Assembly: GCA_041686195.1 (NCBI GenBank)
Contig: JAWLEI010000004.1
Span: 13,778-77,777 of the forward strand
Direction of reading: 5' to 3'
Length of the DNA: 64,000 nucleotides
Origin: Desulfovermiculus sp041686195
GTDB lineage: Bacteria; Desulfobacterota; Desulfovibrionia; Desulfovibrionales; Desulfothermaceae
In this document: positions 53,132-63,034 of the stretch, one piece after another
Numbering within the stretch: position 1 is the first letter of the stretch
Layout of the letters: every line of letters begins with the position of its first letter
Notes under the pieces: model-generated
What the model saw: the letters and a program-made list of their open reading frames with translations, nothing else
Database searches by the model: none
Told to the model about the DNA's origin: nothing
Program-made: the position numbers and the translations under genes

Positions 53132-54097
53132 CTAAGGTTGTACTCCCTGTTCCTTGAAATAGCGCAAAGCCCCTGGATGAATATCAAGAGGGCTTTTCAC
53201 AGCGTTTTCCGGAGTCAATTGCTTGGCAATGGGGTGGATGTCCACCAGGGCGTGTTTCCCCTGCTCAACATTTTCAAAGATGGCTTTGGTTATTTTATAG
53301 GCCAGATCTTCATCCATGTCCTTGTGAGCCACCATCAGGTTGGAGTCGCCGATGCACAGGATGTCTTCTTCCACTCCGTCGTAAGTGCCGGCGGGAATAG
53401 TGGTCTGGACATAGTAGGGGTACTTGTCCAGGATCTTTTCCGCCAGGTCCTCACCGACCGGTACAAGGACAATGTCCCTGGTGGCGGCCAGATCCATGAC
53501 CGCTGAGGCCGGATAGGCGAAGTTAAAGAAGCAGGCGTCAACATTGCCGTCTTTCAGGGCCTGAACTGATTCGGATTGGGACAGGTTGGCAATTTTCAAG
53601 TCTTTTTCCAGATCAAATCCAGCTTCTGTAAGCATAGCCTTGGCCATGGTGGAACAGCCGCTCCCGGGTACGTCAATGGAAACTTTCTTGCCCTTGAGAT
53701 CCTGGATGGTCTTGATGTCTGAATCCTTGGTGGTCACGATATGCTCAGGAGCCGGATACATCTGGAATAAGGCCACCAGGGGATATTCTTTCTCAAATGG
53801 GTCATTGCCCTTAAAGGCATTGTAGCCCACGCTGCCCATGACCATACCCATATCCGTGTCTCCAACTCCTACCAGGCGGCTGTTTTCCACTGAGGCTCCG
53901 GTGGATTCAGCTGCACACCGTACACCGTCCACGGTTTTTTGAATAACCACGGACATGCCCCCGCCCAGAGGGTAATACACCCCGCCAGGACTTCCGGTGC
54001 CCATGGTCATAAAAGTGGTTCCCGCCCAAGCCAGGCTGGAGATGAGAACCAGGGCCAATGCAGACAATAAAGCGGTGAGAGTGAATCTTTTTGCCAT
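53132..54097 (-). CDS. TAXI-family TRAP solute-binding protein
   Basis: A 321-residue periplasmic binding protein. The signal peptide covers about residues 1-25 (ending SSLAWAG). The TAXI signature is visible as MGTGSPGGVYYPLGGGMS near 32-49 and, further on, KGKKVSIDVPGSGCSTMAKAM near 131-151. It binds the substrate and delivers it to the fused permease 563 bp downstream. The substrate is unknown. AGGAGGATGTC precedes the ATG. It is separated from the RpiR regulator gene by 85 bp. Confidence 0.93.
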   Translation of the reverse strand: MAKRFTLTALLSALALVLISSLAWAGTTFMTMGTGSPGGVYYPLGGGMSVVIQKTVDGVRCAAESTGASVENSRLVGVGDTDMGMVMGSVGYNAFKGNDPFEKEYPLVALFQMYPAPEHIVTTKDSDIKTIQDLKGKKVSIDVPGSGCSTMAKAMLTEAGFDLEKDLKIANLSQSESVQALKDGNVDACFFNFAYPASAVMDLAATRDIVLVPVGEDLAEKILDKYPYYVQTTIPAGTYDGVEEDILCIGDSNLMVAHKDMDEDLAYKITKAIFENVEQGKHALVDIHPIAKQLTPENAVKSPLDIHPGALRYFKEQGVQP

Positions 54098-54182
54098 GAC
54101 ATCCTCCTGTTAGATTGGAGTGAAAAAAAAAGCCTCCTGCTGTGACCGGTGTGATGTTGAAATACGCTTCCCTCCTTTGTTT

Positions 54183-55031
54183 TTAGTCCTGAAAATAGGT
54201 CTCAAAATCTTCAAAGGCTGATTCCATGTGGTCCAGGGCAGTGAAGGCCTGGCCTTCCCGGCGCAGAGCCAGAGAGGCAAGCAGGGCGTTGATCAGGCTC
54301 ATCGGGCCAGTATACGATTCAAAGAAACTGGGGACAGTGGTCGGAGCAATAAGGGGTATATGAGCCAGGTGGGCCAGGGGAGAGAGCATACTGTCGGTTA
54401 TGCCCACTATTGTCAGGCCCCTGCTTTTCAACTTATGGGTCAGATCAATGGTCGATTGGGTATAGCGGCGGAAGCTGATGCTTATAAGTACATCATCTGC
54501 GCTGCAGCCCAATACTTGTTCAGGCATATCCCCAACATCGGGCCTTAACAGTTTGGCGTTGGAGGAAAAAAAACGCAGGGTGAAATAAAGATAAAAGGCC
54601 AGGGCATAACTGGACCGTAATCCCAGGATATATATGTGTGCAGCCTTGGCCATTGCCTGCACTGCGTGCTCAAGGCTTTCTTCAGGCAAAGAGGAGTGTA
54701 TCTCCTGGATGTTGGCCATATCGGTGGACAGTACTGTGGAGAGCACTGTTCCCTGCAGCCTGTCTGATGAATCCGCCAGACGACGGGTGGTGGAAAAGTC
54801 GGGAAGAGCCTCTTTGGCCAGGGCGTCCTTGAAGCCGCTGAATCTGGAGAAGCCGAGGGTGTGAATGAATCTGGACACCGTGGCTTCGGATACCCCCACT
54901 TGTTCGGCCAGCTGAGCCTGGGTGGCTACCAGGACATCGTTTATATGATGAAAGACATGCCGGGCAATACGGCGTTGACTTGGGGTCATATCCGGAAAGC
55001 GTTCGGCCAATATGGAGGACAGTGTACTCAT
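54183..55031 (-). CDS. MurR/RpiR-family transcriptional regulator
   Basis: A 282-residue regulator. The N-terminal helix-turn-helix (about 5-75) has VGVSEATVSRFIHTLGFSRF near 47-66, typical of RpiR proteins. The C-terminal SIS domain (about 120-250) has IYILGLRSSYALAFYL near 135-150, which in the family binds a phosphosugar or another anionic ligand. It is the first gene of the minus-strand catabolic cluster and probably controls it, sensing the imported substrate or an intermediate. Inverted ATGAAA/TTTCAT boxes lie just before its start. Confidence 0.92.
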   Translation of the reverse strand: MSTLSSILAERFPDMTPSQRRIARHVFHHINDVLVATQAQLAEQVGVSEATVSRFIHTLGFSRFSGFKDALAKEALPDFSTTRRLADSSDRLQGTVLSTVLSTDMANIQEIHSSLPEESLEHAVQAMAKAAHIYILGLRSSYALAFYLYFTLRFFSSNAKLLRPDVGDMPEQVLGCSADDVLISISFRRYTQSTIDLTHKLKSRGLTIVGITDSMLSPLAHLAHIPLIAPTTVPSFFESYTGPMSLINALLASLALRREGQAFTALDHMESAFEDFETYFQD

Positions 55032-55580
55032 ACTCGTAATGAAAGAAAATTTTCATTTTTTTATTTTATGAAAATTCTATTGCATGAATGGTTCAAAATG
55101 TCAAGGACAGGGAGAGAGGGGGCAGGGCTTTTGGGCTTTGCTTCGCATTGGCAACAATTTCAGGTGATTCGCTTTGTATAGGGTAAGGTCTCGTTTATAC
55201 GAGCGCCGCCTCTGGCTGTGAACGCCGGTTTGATCGAGTAATAAACAGGGTATGAAGATGCTCGGCCTCGGAGAGAACCAGCCCGGAAAGGCCGGGGTTT
55301 TTTGGGGGCCTGAAAATCTTTTGCAACCTGGTATTTTTTTGAATGGTGAAGAAGAGGCTGGGGCCAGTAGCCTGGGCCTCTCCGAGGGCCAGGGGTTTTA
55401 ATAAAGATTGAAGAGGCTGGGCCGCGGAGAGGGCCTTTTCAGTGTAAAAACTCAATTTGTATTGACACGGGGAAGAGAATATGTAAAAAACCTAGAAAAT
55501 TGTAAAGTTGATACCTCTTACGTGTTTCTCAGCGTAATATCGGCCTTTGCTATCGGACATAGTGTAAAAAAGGAGGGATT
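55032..55580. repeat. Long repeat-filled divergent region between rpiR and acs
   Basis: 549 bp with no gene. It holds the operator-like boxes, then AAGGTCTCGTTTATACGAGCG near 55185, GGTTTGATCGAGTAATAAACA near 55229, a GGCCTCGGAGAGAACCAG box near 55263, and the paired boxes at 55345-55440, a near-duplicate of 13523-13605. The last 130 bp are A/T-rich, ending in AAAAAAGGAGGGATT before acs. A TTGACA near 55461 lacks a well-placed -10. Confidence 0.6.
55039..55074. promoter_or_regulatory. Candidate RpiR operator with ATGAAA boxes
   Basis: ATGAAA (55039-55044) and TTTCAT (55051-55056) form an inverted pair. A second pair is TTTTCAT (55050-55056) and ATGAAAA (55068-55074). They lie 8-43 bp before the regulator start in an A/T-rich tract, which fits autoregulation. 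Confidence 0.45.
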
Positions 55581-57599
55581 ATGTCTACACAGGAAAAGCA
55601 TTATGAATCTTACTGGCAAGAGGAGGCTTACTATTACCCAAAACCGGAATTTATCGGGCAGGCCAATTGTACAGATCCAAGCATTTTTGACCGTTTCAGC
55701 CTGGATAATTTTCCGGAATGTTTTAAGGAATTTGCTGATCTTCTGGATTGGGATCAATATTGGCACACGACTCTAGACACCAGTGATGCCCCGTGCTGGA
55801 AGTGGTTTGTGGGCGGTAAGCTCAATGCCAGCTATAACTGTATTGATCGCCATCTGGCCAAATACAGGAATAAGACTGCAATCCATTTCGTGCCTGAGCT
55901 TGAAGACGAGCCTATCCAGCATATGACCTATCAGGAGCTCTATCACCGGGTAAACGAGACCGCAGCCGTGCTTCAGGATTTTTGCGGCCTCAAAGCCGGG
56001 GACAGAGTTACACTCTATCTGCCCATGACTCCGGAGCTGCCAATTACCATGCTGGCCTGCGCCAGGCTGGGGGTCATTCATTGCCAGGTCTTTGCCGGCT
56101 TTTCCGGCAAGGCCTGCGGGGACAGGATGTGGGACTCGGAAAGCGAGGTCCTGATCACCATGGACGCCTATTACCGGAGTGGGAAACTTTTAAACCACAA
56201 GGCCAATGCTGACGAAGCGGTGGAGGCGGCTAAAAAGCAGGGTCAGGAAGTAAACAAGGTCCTGATTTGGAGACGCTATCCTGGGAAAAATTCCTCGTCC
56301 AGCCCAGTGGTTGAAGATCGCGACTTTTTTGTCGACGAGCTGTTGCACAAGTATAGATGTACTGAAGTCAAGCCCGTTTCCATGCCTGCCGAAGGGGTCT
56401 TGTTTTTGATGTACACCAGCGGGTCTACAGGCCGGCCCAAGGGCTGCCAGCACAGCATTGGGGGCTATCTGTCCTATGTGGCCTGGATGTCAAAATACGT
56501 GCAGGATATTCATCCTGAAGATGTGTATTGGTGCATGGCTGATATCGGTTGGATCACAGGCCACTCCTTTATTGTCTATGGTCCTTTGGCTGTGGCCGCG
56601 AGCACTGTGATTTATGAGGGAGTTCCAACCTACCCCGATCCGGGCCGCTGCTGGCGCATTGCCGAGGAGCTGGAGGTGAACATCTTTCATACCTCGCCGA
56701 CAGCCATTCGGGCCCTGCGCAAGGTGGGCGGAGATGAACCGACCAAATATAATTATCATTTCAAGCACATGACCACGGTTGGCGAACCTATAGAGCCGGA
56801 AGTCTGGCGCTGGTACTATGATGTGGTCGGCAAAGGCCAGGCCGTGGTTGTGGATACCTGGTGGCAGACTGAAACCGGTGGTTTTTTGTGCAGCACCATG
56901 CCTGCCATCCAGCCGATGAAGCCCGGCAGCGCGGGCACGGGCCTGCCCGGAATCCATCCAGTGGTCCTGGACGAAGAGGGCAATGAGATCAAGCCCGGGG
57001 AGGGCAAGGCTGGCAATCTCTGCATTCGCAATCCCTGGCCAGGTGCCTTTCAGACCATCTGGAAAAACAAGGAGCGGTACATCAACAGCTATTACGGCAA
57101 GTACTCCAAAGACTTCCAGAGTACGGACTGGAGGGATTGGATTTATATGGCCGGGGATGCTGCGGTGCTGGCCGAGGATGGGTATGTGCGCATCCTGGGC
57201 CGGATTGACGACGTGATCAATGTCTCTGGCCATCGCCTGGGTACCAAAGAGATCGAGTCCGCGGCCCTTTCTGCTGAAGAGGTGGCAGAGGCTGCTGTGG
57301 TGGCTGTGACCGACGAGATCAAGGGCACGGTCCCGGACCTTTATGTGTCCTTAAAGCCGGAGTTCGATCCCAGCGATGAACTGGCCAAAAAGGTCTCGGA
57401 TACGGTGTCCAGTGTGCTGGGCAAGATTGCTAAACCGGCCCATGTGTATATTGTGCCGGATATGCCCAAGACCAGATCCGGAAAGATTATGCGCCGGATA
57501 TTGGCCTCGATTTCCACCAACCAGGATGTGGGAGATGTGAGCACCCTGGCCAACCCGCAGGTGGTGGAAGAAATCCGGCAACAGGTCCAGTCCGGATAA
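55581..57599 (+). CDS. acs: Acetyl-CoA synthetase
   Basis: A 672-residue AMP-forming acyl-CoA ligase of the acetyl-CoA synthetase type. In order it shows DRHLAKYRNKTAIHF near 92, YTSGSTGRPKGCQHS near 278-292, WCMADIGWITGHSF near 315-328, the adenine-binding DTWWQTETGG near 430-439, and the hinge GRIDDVINVSGHRLGT near 542-557. The acylated lysine lies in the SGKIMRR segment near 637, a site of control by acetylation in this family. It converts acetate to acetyl-CoA. It follows AAAAAAGGAGGGATT and converges with a small coiled-coil gene. Confidence 0.92.
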   Translation: MSTQEKHYESYWQEEAYYYPKPEFIGQANCTDPSIFDRFSLDNFPECFKEFADLLDWDQYWHTTLDTSDAPCWKWFVGGKLNASYNCIDRHLAKYRNKTAIHFVPELEDEPIQHMTYQELYHRVNETAAVLQDFCGLKAGDRVTLYLPMTPELPITMLACARLGVIHCQVFAGFSGKACGDRMWDSESEVLITMDAYYRSGKLLNHKANADEAVEAAKKQGQEVNKVLIWRRYPGKNSSSSPVVEDRDFFVDELLHKYRCTEVKPVSMPAEGVLFLMYTSGSTGRPKGCQHSIGGYLSYVAWMSKYVQDIHPEDVYWCMADIGWITGHSFIVYGPLAVAASTVIYEGVPTYPDPGRCWRIAEELEVNIFHTSPTAIRALRKVGGDEPTKYNYHFKHMTTVGEPIEPEVWRWYYDVVGKGQAVVVDTWWQTETGGFLCSTMPAIQPMKPGSAGTGLPGIHPVVLDEEGNEIKPGEGKAGNLCIRNPWPGAFQTIWKNKERYINSYYGKYSKDFQSTDWRDWIYMAGDAAVLAEDGYVRILGRIDDVINVSGHRLGTKEIESAALSAEEVAEAAVVAVTDEIKGTVPDLYVSLKPEFDPSDELAKKVSDTVSSVLGKIAKPAHVYIVPDMPKTRSGKIMRRILASISTNQDVGDVSTLANPQVVEEIRQQVQSG

Positions 57600-57608
57600 C
57601 TGACTTTC

Positions 57609-57639
57609 GGCCCCGGTCTGCTCAAGCAGGGCCGGGGCC
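57609..57639. terminator. Hairpin between acs and the convergent small gene
   Basis: GGCCCCGG (57609-57616) and CCGGGGCC (57632-57639) pair perfectly across a 15-nt loop in the 50-bp gap between two convergent stops. No T-run is clear, but the position fits a shared terminator. Confidence 0.65.
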
Positions 57640-57649
57640 GGATTGCATG

Positions 57650-57937
57650 TCATTTAAAGTGGGATTTGGCCTGGTAGAAGGCATCCTTGAGATGCGACCA
57701 GGCCTGATCCACACCTCTGCGCATCTCCTCCCAGGCCTCGTCACTGGAGTGGCGCATCTCTTCCAGGCGGCTTAAGATCTCATCCCGTTTGGCGGTAAAC
57801 TTTTTCATCTGCTGTTCATATTCCTGCCGGGTCTCCATCTGGGCCAGCTTGCCTTGGACCTGCAGTCTGTCGATTGCTGAGTTGAACTCGTCAAGCTTGG
57901 CTTTAAGCTCTTGAATATACTCTTCCCTGGTCTGCAT
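57650..57937 (-). CDS. Small coiled-coil protein
   Basis: A 95-residue hydrophilic, almost wholly alpha-helical protein with heptad-like repeats (IQELKAKLDEFNSAIDRLQ near 8-26 and EILSRLEEMRHSSDEAWEE near 53-71), predicted as a coiled coil. It lacks a signal peptide and any cysteine. The C-terminal part has SHLKDAFYQAKSHFK. Similar short coiled-coil proteins occur in many proteobacteria without known function. Its position, opposite acs, gives no hint. Confidence 0.72.
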   Translation of the reverse strand: MQTREEYIQELKAKLDEFNSAIDRLQVQGKLAQMETRQEYEQQMKKFTAKRDEILSRLEEMRHSSDEAWEEMRRGVDQAWSHLKDAFYQAKSHFK

Positions 57938-58121
57938 AAGACTCCTGTGGTTTCTGGTTTACGTTTTCGCTTCTAATGAAGCTTTGTGCAATGAGCCTGC
58001 TCTTGTCAAGGCATGATGGTGTATTTTGTCGTCCCCCTCGACCTGTTCATTGGTCTATGATACAAAGTATCAGGGTCTTTATTCCAATGAATAGCTTTTG
58101 GAGCAGCTGGGAGGAGAGAAT

Positions 58122-60518
58122 ATGCAGAAAGCTGACAGCTATATCAAGTGGCTTGATGATACGAACATGGATGATGTGGGACAGGTGGGCGGTAAAAACG
58201 CCGCCCTGGGGACCATGATCCAGGAGCTCAAGTCTGAAGGGGTACAGGTGCCGGACGGTTTTGCCACCACGGCCGAGGCCTATTGGCAGGTGATTAAGGC
58301 CAACGGACTGGATCAGACCTTCACCCAATTGCTGGAGGATTTGAGCCAGGACAAGAGGTCCCTGTCCGAGGTGGGCCAAACCATTCGGAATAAAATCTTG
58401 CAGTTTACGTGGCCGGAAGAGATTGCCGCAGCTATCAAAGAAGCCTACAGGCAATTAGGTGAGCGCTACAGCACCGAAGCGGTGGATGTGGCTGTGCGCA
58501 GCAGTGCTACTGCTGAAGACCTGCCGGATGCCTCTTTTGCCGGACAGCAGGAGACATTTCTGAATATAACCGGTGAAAATCAGCTCCTGGAAGCCGTGCG
58601 CAAGTGCTTCGCTTCCCTGTTTACGGACCGGGCTATAAGCTACCGCCAGGAGAGAGGTTTTGATCATCTGCAGGTTGCCTTGTCCGCCGGAGTGCAGAAG
58701 ATGGTCCGCTCCGACCAGGCTGGATCAGGAGTCATGTTCTCCATAGATACTGAAACCGGGTTTCCCAATACCGTAATTATCAACGCCACATGGGGGCTGG
58801 GGGAAAATGTGGTTCAAGGTACGGTCACCCCGGATGAATACCGGGTCTTTAAGCCCCTGCTCAAGGACAGCAGGTACAGACCCATAGTGGAAAAAAACGT
58901 GGGAGCCAAGGAGCGAAAGCTGGTCTATGCCCATGGGGGAACCCAATCCACCAAGAATGTACTGACCACAGTAGAAGAAAAACAGTCAGTGGTTCTCTCT
59001 GATGAGGAGATCCTGCAGTTGGCCCGCTGGGCCCAGGTCATTGAGGATCACTATGGCCGGCCCATGGATATGGAGTGGGCCAAGGACGGGCTGAGTGGAG
59101 AGATTTTCATTGTTCAGGCCCGGCCAGAGACAGTGCAGTCCAGGCGGGGAGCATCCAGCTTGCAGCACTATGTCCTTAAACAACGGGGAGAGCCGATTGT
59201 CACCGGCCTGAGCATCGGAGACGCCATTGCTTCGGGAAACGTATGCCGGATCAAGTCAGCAGCTGATATTGACAACTTTCAATCCGGTTCGATCCTGGTC
59301 ACGGAAATGACAGATCCGGACTGGGTCCCCATCATGAAGAAGGCAGTGGGCATAGTCACTGATCACGGCGGCCGGACCTGCCATGCAGCCATTGTCAGTC
59401 GGGAGCTTGGCATCCCGGCTATCGTGGGCACAGGAAGCGGCACTCAGCTTTTAAATGACGGGGACGAGGTGACCATGTCCTGCGCCGAGGGCGAAGAAGG
59501 CGTGGTCTATAAGGGCATTCTGGAATATGAAGTCAGTGAGGTCAGCCTGGATGATATCCCCAGGACATCGACTCGGATCATGATGAACATAGCCAGTCCA
59601 ACGGCTGCCTATCGCTGGTGGCGTCTGCCCTGCCACGGAATTGGCCTGGCCAGGATGGAATTTATCATCAACAATGTGATCAAGATTCATCCTATGGCCC
59701 TGTTGCGTTTTGATGAGCTTCAAGACCGCAAGGCCAGGGCCAATATTGAAATACTGACCTATCGCTATACGGACAAGGGGGAGTATTTTGTGAGCAATCT
59801 GGCTATGGGCATTGCCAAGATTGCTGCCTCCCAGTATCCATATCCGGTCATTGTGCGGATGAGCGATTTTAAAACCAATGAATATGCCAACCTGATTGGC
59901 GGCCAGGCCTTTGAGCCTCATGAAAACAACCCGATGATCGGTTTTCGAGGAGCATCCCGCTATTACAGTCCAGAGTATCGGGATGGATTTGCCCTGGAAT
60001 GTCAAGCCATCAAACGGGTCAGGGAAGAGATTGGCTTGAGCAATGTGGTGGTCATGATCCCCTTTTGCCGTACTTTAGGTGAAGCGGATCAAGTGCTCGA
60101 AGTCATGGCTGAAAACGGTTTGTCCAGGGGGGAAAACGGGCTGGAAGTCTATGTTATGTGCGAGATTCCGTCCAATATTGTCCTGGCCGAGGAATTTGCC
60201 CGGCGCTTTGACGGATTCTCCATCGGGTCCAACGATCTGACCCAGCTGATACTCGGAGTGGATCGGGACTCCGGACAGCTCAGGCACTTGTTCAGCGAAC
60301 AGGACGAAGCAGTCAAACAAAGTATCAGCACCCTGCTTCGGACCCTGAAATCCAAGGCCCCCCAATGCAAGGTCGGCATCTGCGGACAGGGCCCCAGCGA
60401 CTATCCGGAGTTTGCCGCTTTTTTGGTCCAGGAAGGCATTGACTCCATCTCTTTAAATCCGGACAGCGTGCTGCAGGTTATGCGCCGGGTGGCTGAGCAG
60501 GAGAAAGAATTGGAATGA
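58122..60518 (+). CDS. ppsA: Phosphoenolpyruvate synthase
   Basis: A 798-residue enzyme that makes PEP from pyruvate, ATP and water. The N-terminal ATP-binding domain has GGKNAALGTM near 22-31 and SSATAEDLPDASFAGQQ near 127-143. The phospho-histidine domain has DHGGRTCHAAIVSRELG near 420-436, with the catalytic His. The C-terminal PEP/pyruvate domain has GIGLARMEFI near 506, SDFKTNEYANL near 585 and SIGSNDLTQL near 702. The ATG at 58122, with GGGAGGAGAGAAT before it, is used. It supports gluconeogenic growth on C2-C4 compounds, in line with the neighbouring acs. Confidence 0.95.
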   Translation: MQKADSYIKWLDDTNMDDVGQVGGKNAALGTMIQELKSEGVQVPDGFATTAEAYWQVIKANGLDQTFTQLLEDLSQDKRSLSEVGQTIRNKILQFTWPEEIAAAIKEAYRQLGERYSTEAVDVAVRSSATAEDLPDASFAGQQETFLNITGENQLLEAVRKCFASLFTDRAISYRQERGFDHLQVALSAGVQKMVRSDQAGSGVMFSIDTETGFPNTVIINATWGLGENVVQGTVTPDEYRVFKPLLKDSRYRPIVEKNVGAKERKLVYAHGGTQSTKNVLTTVEEKQSVVLSDEEILQLARWAQVIEDHYGRPMDMEWAKDGLSGEIFIVQARPETVQSRRGASSLQHYVLKQRGEPIVTGLSIGDAIASGNVCRIKSAADIDNFQSGSILVTEMTDPDWVPIMKKAVGIVTDHGGRTCHAAIVSRELGIPAIVGTGSGTQLLNDGDEVTMSCAEGEEGVVYKGILEYEVSEVSLDDIPRTSTRIMMNIASPTAAYRWWRLPCHGIGLARMEFIINNVIKIHPMALLRFDELQDRKARANIEILTYRYTDKGEYFVSNLAMGIAKIAASQYPYPVIVRMSDFKTNEYANLIGGQAFEPHENNPMIGFRGASRYYSPEYRDGFALECQAIKRVREEIGLSNVVVMIPFCRTLGEADQVLEVMAENGLSRGENGLEVYVMCEIPSNIVLAEEFARRFDGFSIGSNDLTQLILGVDRDSGQLRHLFSEQDEAVKQSISTLLRTLKSKAPQCKVGICGQGPSDYPEFAAFLVQEGIDSISLNPDSVLQVMRRVAEQEKELE

Positions 60519-60755
60519 GGTATGCTCTGTTATTCTCGCGATCGGTGAAGGTTTCTGGATAAGCAGCAGACCAAATGCGTCCATTGGGGGTGATTACTGG
60601 AAAAGTTCATATATTTGAGGCTCTTCAAGCGCATTGTCCCCTCTAAAAAAAGGCTTGACAGAGAGGCCGGGACAAGACACAAGGGCTCAAGTATTGGAAT
60701 CGGCCGGACCTGTTGTGGTCTGATTGCGAGTTATAAAGAGAATTCAGGGGTGTTC

Positions 60756-61613
60756 ATGCGAGCATTCTTTATGCCTGAACTTGGAAAAGCCGGAGTATTG
60801 ACCATTGCCCACCGCGGGGCCCGGTCCATGGCTCCGGAAAATACCTTAAAGGCAATCCAAAAGGCTCATGCTGTAGGAGCGGATATGTGTGAGGTGGATG
60901 TCCGCCTCACAGCTGACGATGTCCCAGTTCTTATCCATGACAAAGCCCTGGAGCGGGTGAGCAATATTCGGGACCTGCCTGAGTTTCAAAATCGCCGATC
61001 CAGGGCCGTAAGTGCATTGACTCTGGAAGAGGTCATGAAACTTGATTGTGGTTCCTGGTTCTTGGATCAGGATCCTTTCCGGTGTATCCGGGCCGGCAAG
61101 ATCACTGCAGCAGAGCTGGCCAGCTATCGGGGCTTGCCCATGGCCACCCTGGAGCAGGCCTTGCAGCTGATTAAGTCGAATCAATGGATGATCAATATAG
61201 AACTCAAGGATGTCGGAGCTAAACGCAATCAAGTATTGGTCGATCGTGTTTGTGCTCTAATCCGGGAGATGGGCCTGGCCCGAAGCGTTCTCATTTCTTC
61301 TCTGCGCTTTGAGATCCTGGAGGCTGTTCGGGATCAGGGAACTGATTTCAATGTGGCCTTTGTGGATAATGCCGTTCATCCCCAGGTCCTGCGCAGACTG
61401 CAAAGCATAAGGGCCACAGCCTATCACCCCAAGCATACCCTGATTCGGCCGGATCTTATCCGGATCTGTCAAGGGGACGGGATCGCAGTCAATGTCTGGA
61501 CTGTAAACCGAATGACAGACGTGCGCCTCTTGCAGGCCATGGGGGTGGATGGGGTCATTACCGACGTGCCCCAGCGCATGCAGTCCCTGCGCGTTGTGCC
61601 GGTGGCGGTGTGA
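60756..61613 (+). CDS. Glycerophosphodiester phosphodiesterase
   Basis: A 285-residue GDPD-family enzyme. The catalytic start is AHRGARSMAPENT near 19-31, with the metal ligands in DMCEVDVRLT near 43-52 and HDKALERVSN near 60-69. The C-terminal NVWTVNR and GVDGVITDVP segments complete the TIM barrel. It hydrolyses glycerophosphodiesters to glycerol-3-phosphate and an alcohol. There is no signal peptide, so it is cytoplasmic. The ATG at 60756 is used; the upstream frame to 60615 has no similarity and no ribosome site. It follows ppsA after 237 bp. Confidence 0.88.
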   Translation: MRAFFMPELGKAGVLTIAHRGARSMAPENTLKAIQKAHAVGADMCEVDVRLTADDVPVLIHDKALERVSNIRDLPEFQNRRSRAVSALTLEEVMKLDCGSWFLDQDPFRCIRAGKITAAELASYRGLPMATLEQALQLIKSNQWMINIELKDVGAKRNQVLVDRVCALIREMGLARSVLISSLRFEILEAVRDQGTDFNVAFVDNAVHPQVLRRLQSIRATAYHPKHTLIRPDLIRICQGDGIAVNVWTVNRMTDVRLLQAMGVDGVITDVPQRMQSLRVVPVAV

Positions 61614-61637
61614 GAGCAGTCAACCCGCAAGCCTTTT

Positions 61638-62912
61638 TTACAGGGCCAGTATCCAGAAGTAGAGGCATCCGGTGGCCAAAAAGAGAATACTGGGGGGAAG
61701 GATGCGCAGCCAGGCGGAAAAGGGGTTCACATTGAAGAATTCGCAGGTAAGCAGGAAGCAGATATGCAAAGGGGAACCAAGGACCCCGGCATATCCGGCG
61801 AACATGGCCAAGACCAGATAACTGATTCTGTTTTCCAGGCCCAGATGATCAAGAATGCCCACAATGAGGGGAAAGGTGGCTCCCACATAAGCCAGAGTAA
61901 GCCCTGAGATGAGCCCCACGATCAAGGGCAGCAGAATGCAGATCAGGATCAGGGCCGAAGCACTCCCTGTGCTTTGGGCCAACTCTCCAACCACTCCACC
62001 TTGATCCAGGACATCCTTGAAGACAAAGATGGCCAGCAGGGTGAAGAGCATCTGCACAAAATGTTTTTTGATAAGCAAAGGCCATACTCTGTGTCCAGAG
62101 ATGTCGTTTTGGCCAAGGCAGATCCAGATGGCACAAATCAAGGCCAGGATAAAGCCCAGCTCAGAGGGAAGGGGCAATGCTGTGACCCAGATCAGACCTT
62201 GGAGAACAAGGGTACCTCCAACAGCCAGGATCAGGGGCAGAGTCTGCTTCCAGGAGTCTTCCTGGGAGGAGGAGAAAGCAGATCGCTCACTCTCTGGGGC
62301 AAGAGGGGTCTTATGCGGTCTGAGAAAGAATATCCACCCTAAAAGGATGCACACAGGGAAACTGGGCCAGGTCAGACCGATGAAGTGGAGCAAGGACGTG
62401 TTGCTCAAGGATGCGGCCAGAATGATACCCGGATACATGGGCCAGATCAGTTCCCATAAGTGCCGAAACCAGTAATTGAGCAAGGTCTGATCCATGGAAC
62501 TCAGCGAGAAGTCCTGGGATGCGGATTTGACCATGGGTGCTGAAAATACAGCTCCGCCAGGCATGGGCAAAAGGCCGATCAGAGCCGGGAAAAAGGCCAG
62601 GCGCAATCTGGGCCATCTCAGGTGCCTGGAGAGCGTGTGCATGATCCGTTGGCTCTGGCCGCTGGTTTCCAGGAGATGGCTGAGGATCATGATGGCTTCA
62701 ATAATGATGAGCAGCAGGAGAAACTGGGTGTCGGCCAGGGCGGAGAAGGCAGTGATAAGCCAGTCCACAGGTCCCAGACCAAAGATCAGACCCAGAACCA
62801 GGCTGCCGGCCAGGATGGACGGTCCAATGCCCAGTTTGTAGCGGATTCCGGCCAGCATAAAAGCAAAAACCAGGCCGACCTTGAGCAGGGGAATGAAGAG
62901 AGGTGAGTTCAT
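61638..62912 (-). CDS. DUF401-family membrane permease-like protein
   Basis: A 424-residue integral membrane protein with about ten to twelve hydrophobic helices. It matches DUF401: LLPMPGGAVFSAPMV near 114-128, YWFRHLWELIWPMYPGIILA near 146-165, and the final ACCLY-like end. The family belongs to the ion-transporter superfamily and is predicted to carry organic anions, but no substrate is known. It converges with the glycerophosphodiesterase gene, with stop codons 24 bp apart. Confidence 0.82.
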   Translation of the reverse strand: MNSPLFIPLLKVGLVFAFMLAGIRYKLGIGPSILAGSLVLGLIFGLGPVDWLITAFSALADTQFLLLLIIIEAIMILSHLLETSGQSQRIMHTLSRHLRWPRLRLAFFPALIGLLPMPGGAVFSAPMVKSASQDFSLSSMDQTLLNYWFRHLWELIWPMYPGIILAASLSNTSLLHFIGLTWPSFPVCILLGWIFFLRPHKTPLAPESERSAFSSSQEDSWKQTLPLILAVGGTLVLQGLIWVTALPLPSELGFILALICAIWICLGQNDISGHRVWPLLIKKHFVQMLFTLLAIFVFKDVLDQGGVVGELAQSTGSASALILICILLPLIVGLISGLTLAYVGATFPLIVGILDHLGLENRISYLVLAMFAGYAGVLGSPLHICFLLTCEFFNVNPFSAWLRILPPSILFLATGCLYFWILAL

Positions 62913-63034
62913 AGGGCACAGTATTTTGGGGGTTCAGATTTGCCTTCGGCAAATCTGAAATATTTTTTTTTTTGCCCCAAAGCGAGCCAAAAGTATTTCA
63001 GGCTTGCCGGAGGCAAGACTGAACAGGAGAGACT
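62913..63034. repeat. Two-hairpin GCC module before the molybdopterin oxidoreductase gene
   Basis: About 62938-63024 repeats TTTGCCTTCGGCAAATC, a long T-run with GCCCCAAAGCGAGCC, and a terminal GCTTGCCGGAGGCAAG inverted segment. The A/G-rich GAACAGGAGAGACT ribosome site of the next gene follows the module. Confidence 0.6.

Noticed and set aside
55461..55466. TTGACA as the -35 of the acs promoter
   Set aside because: No acceptable -10 is found 16-18 bp downstream.
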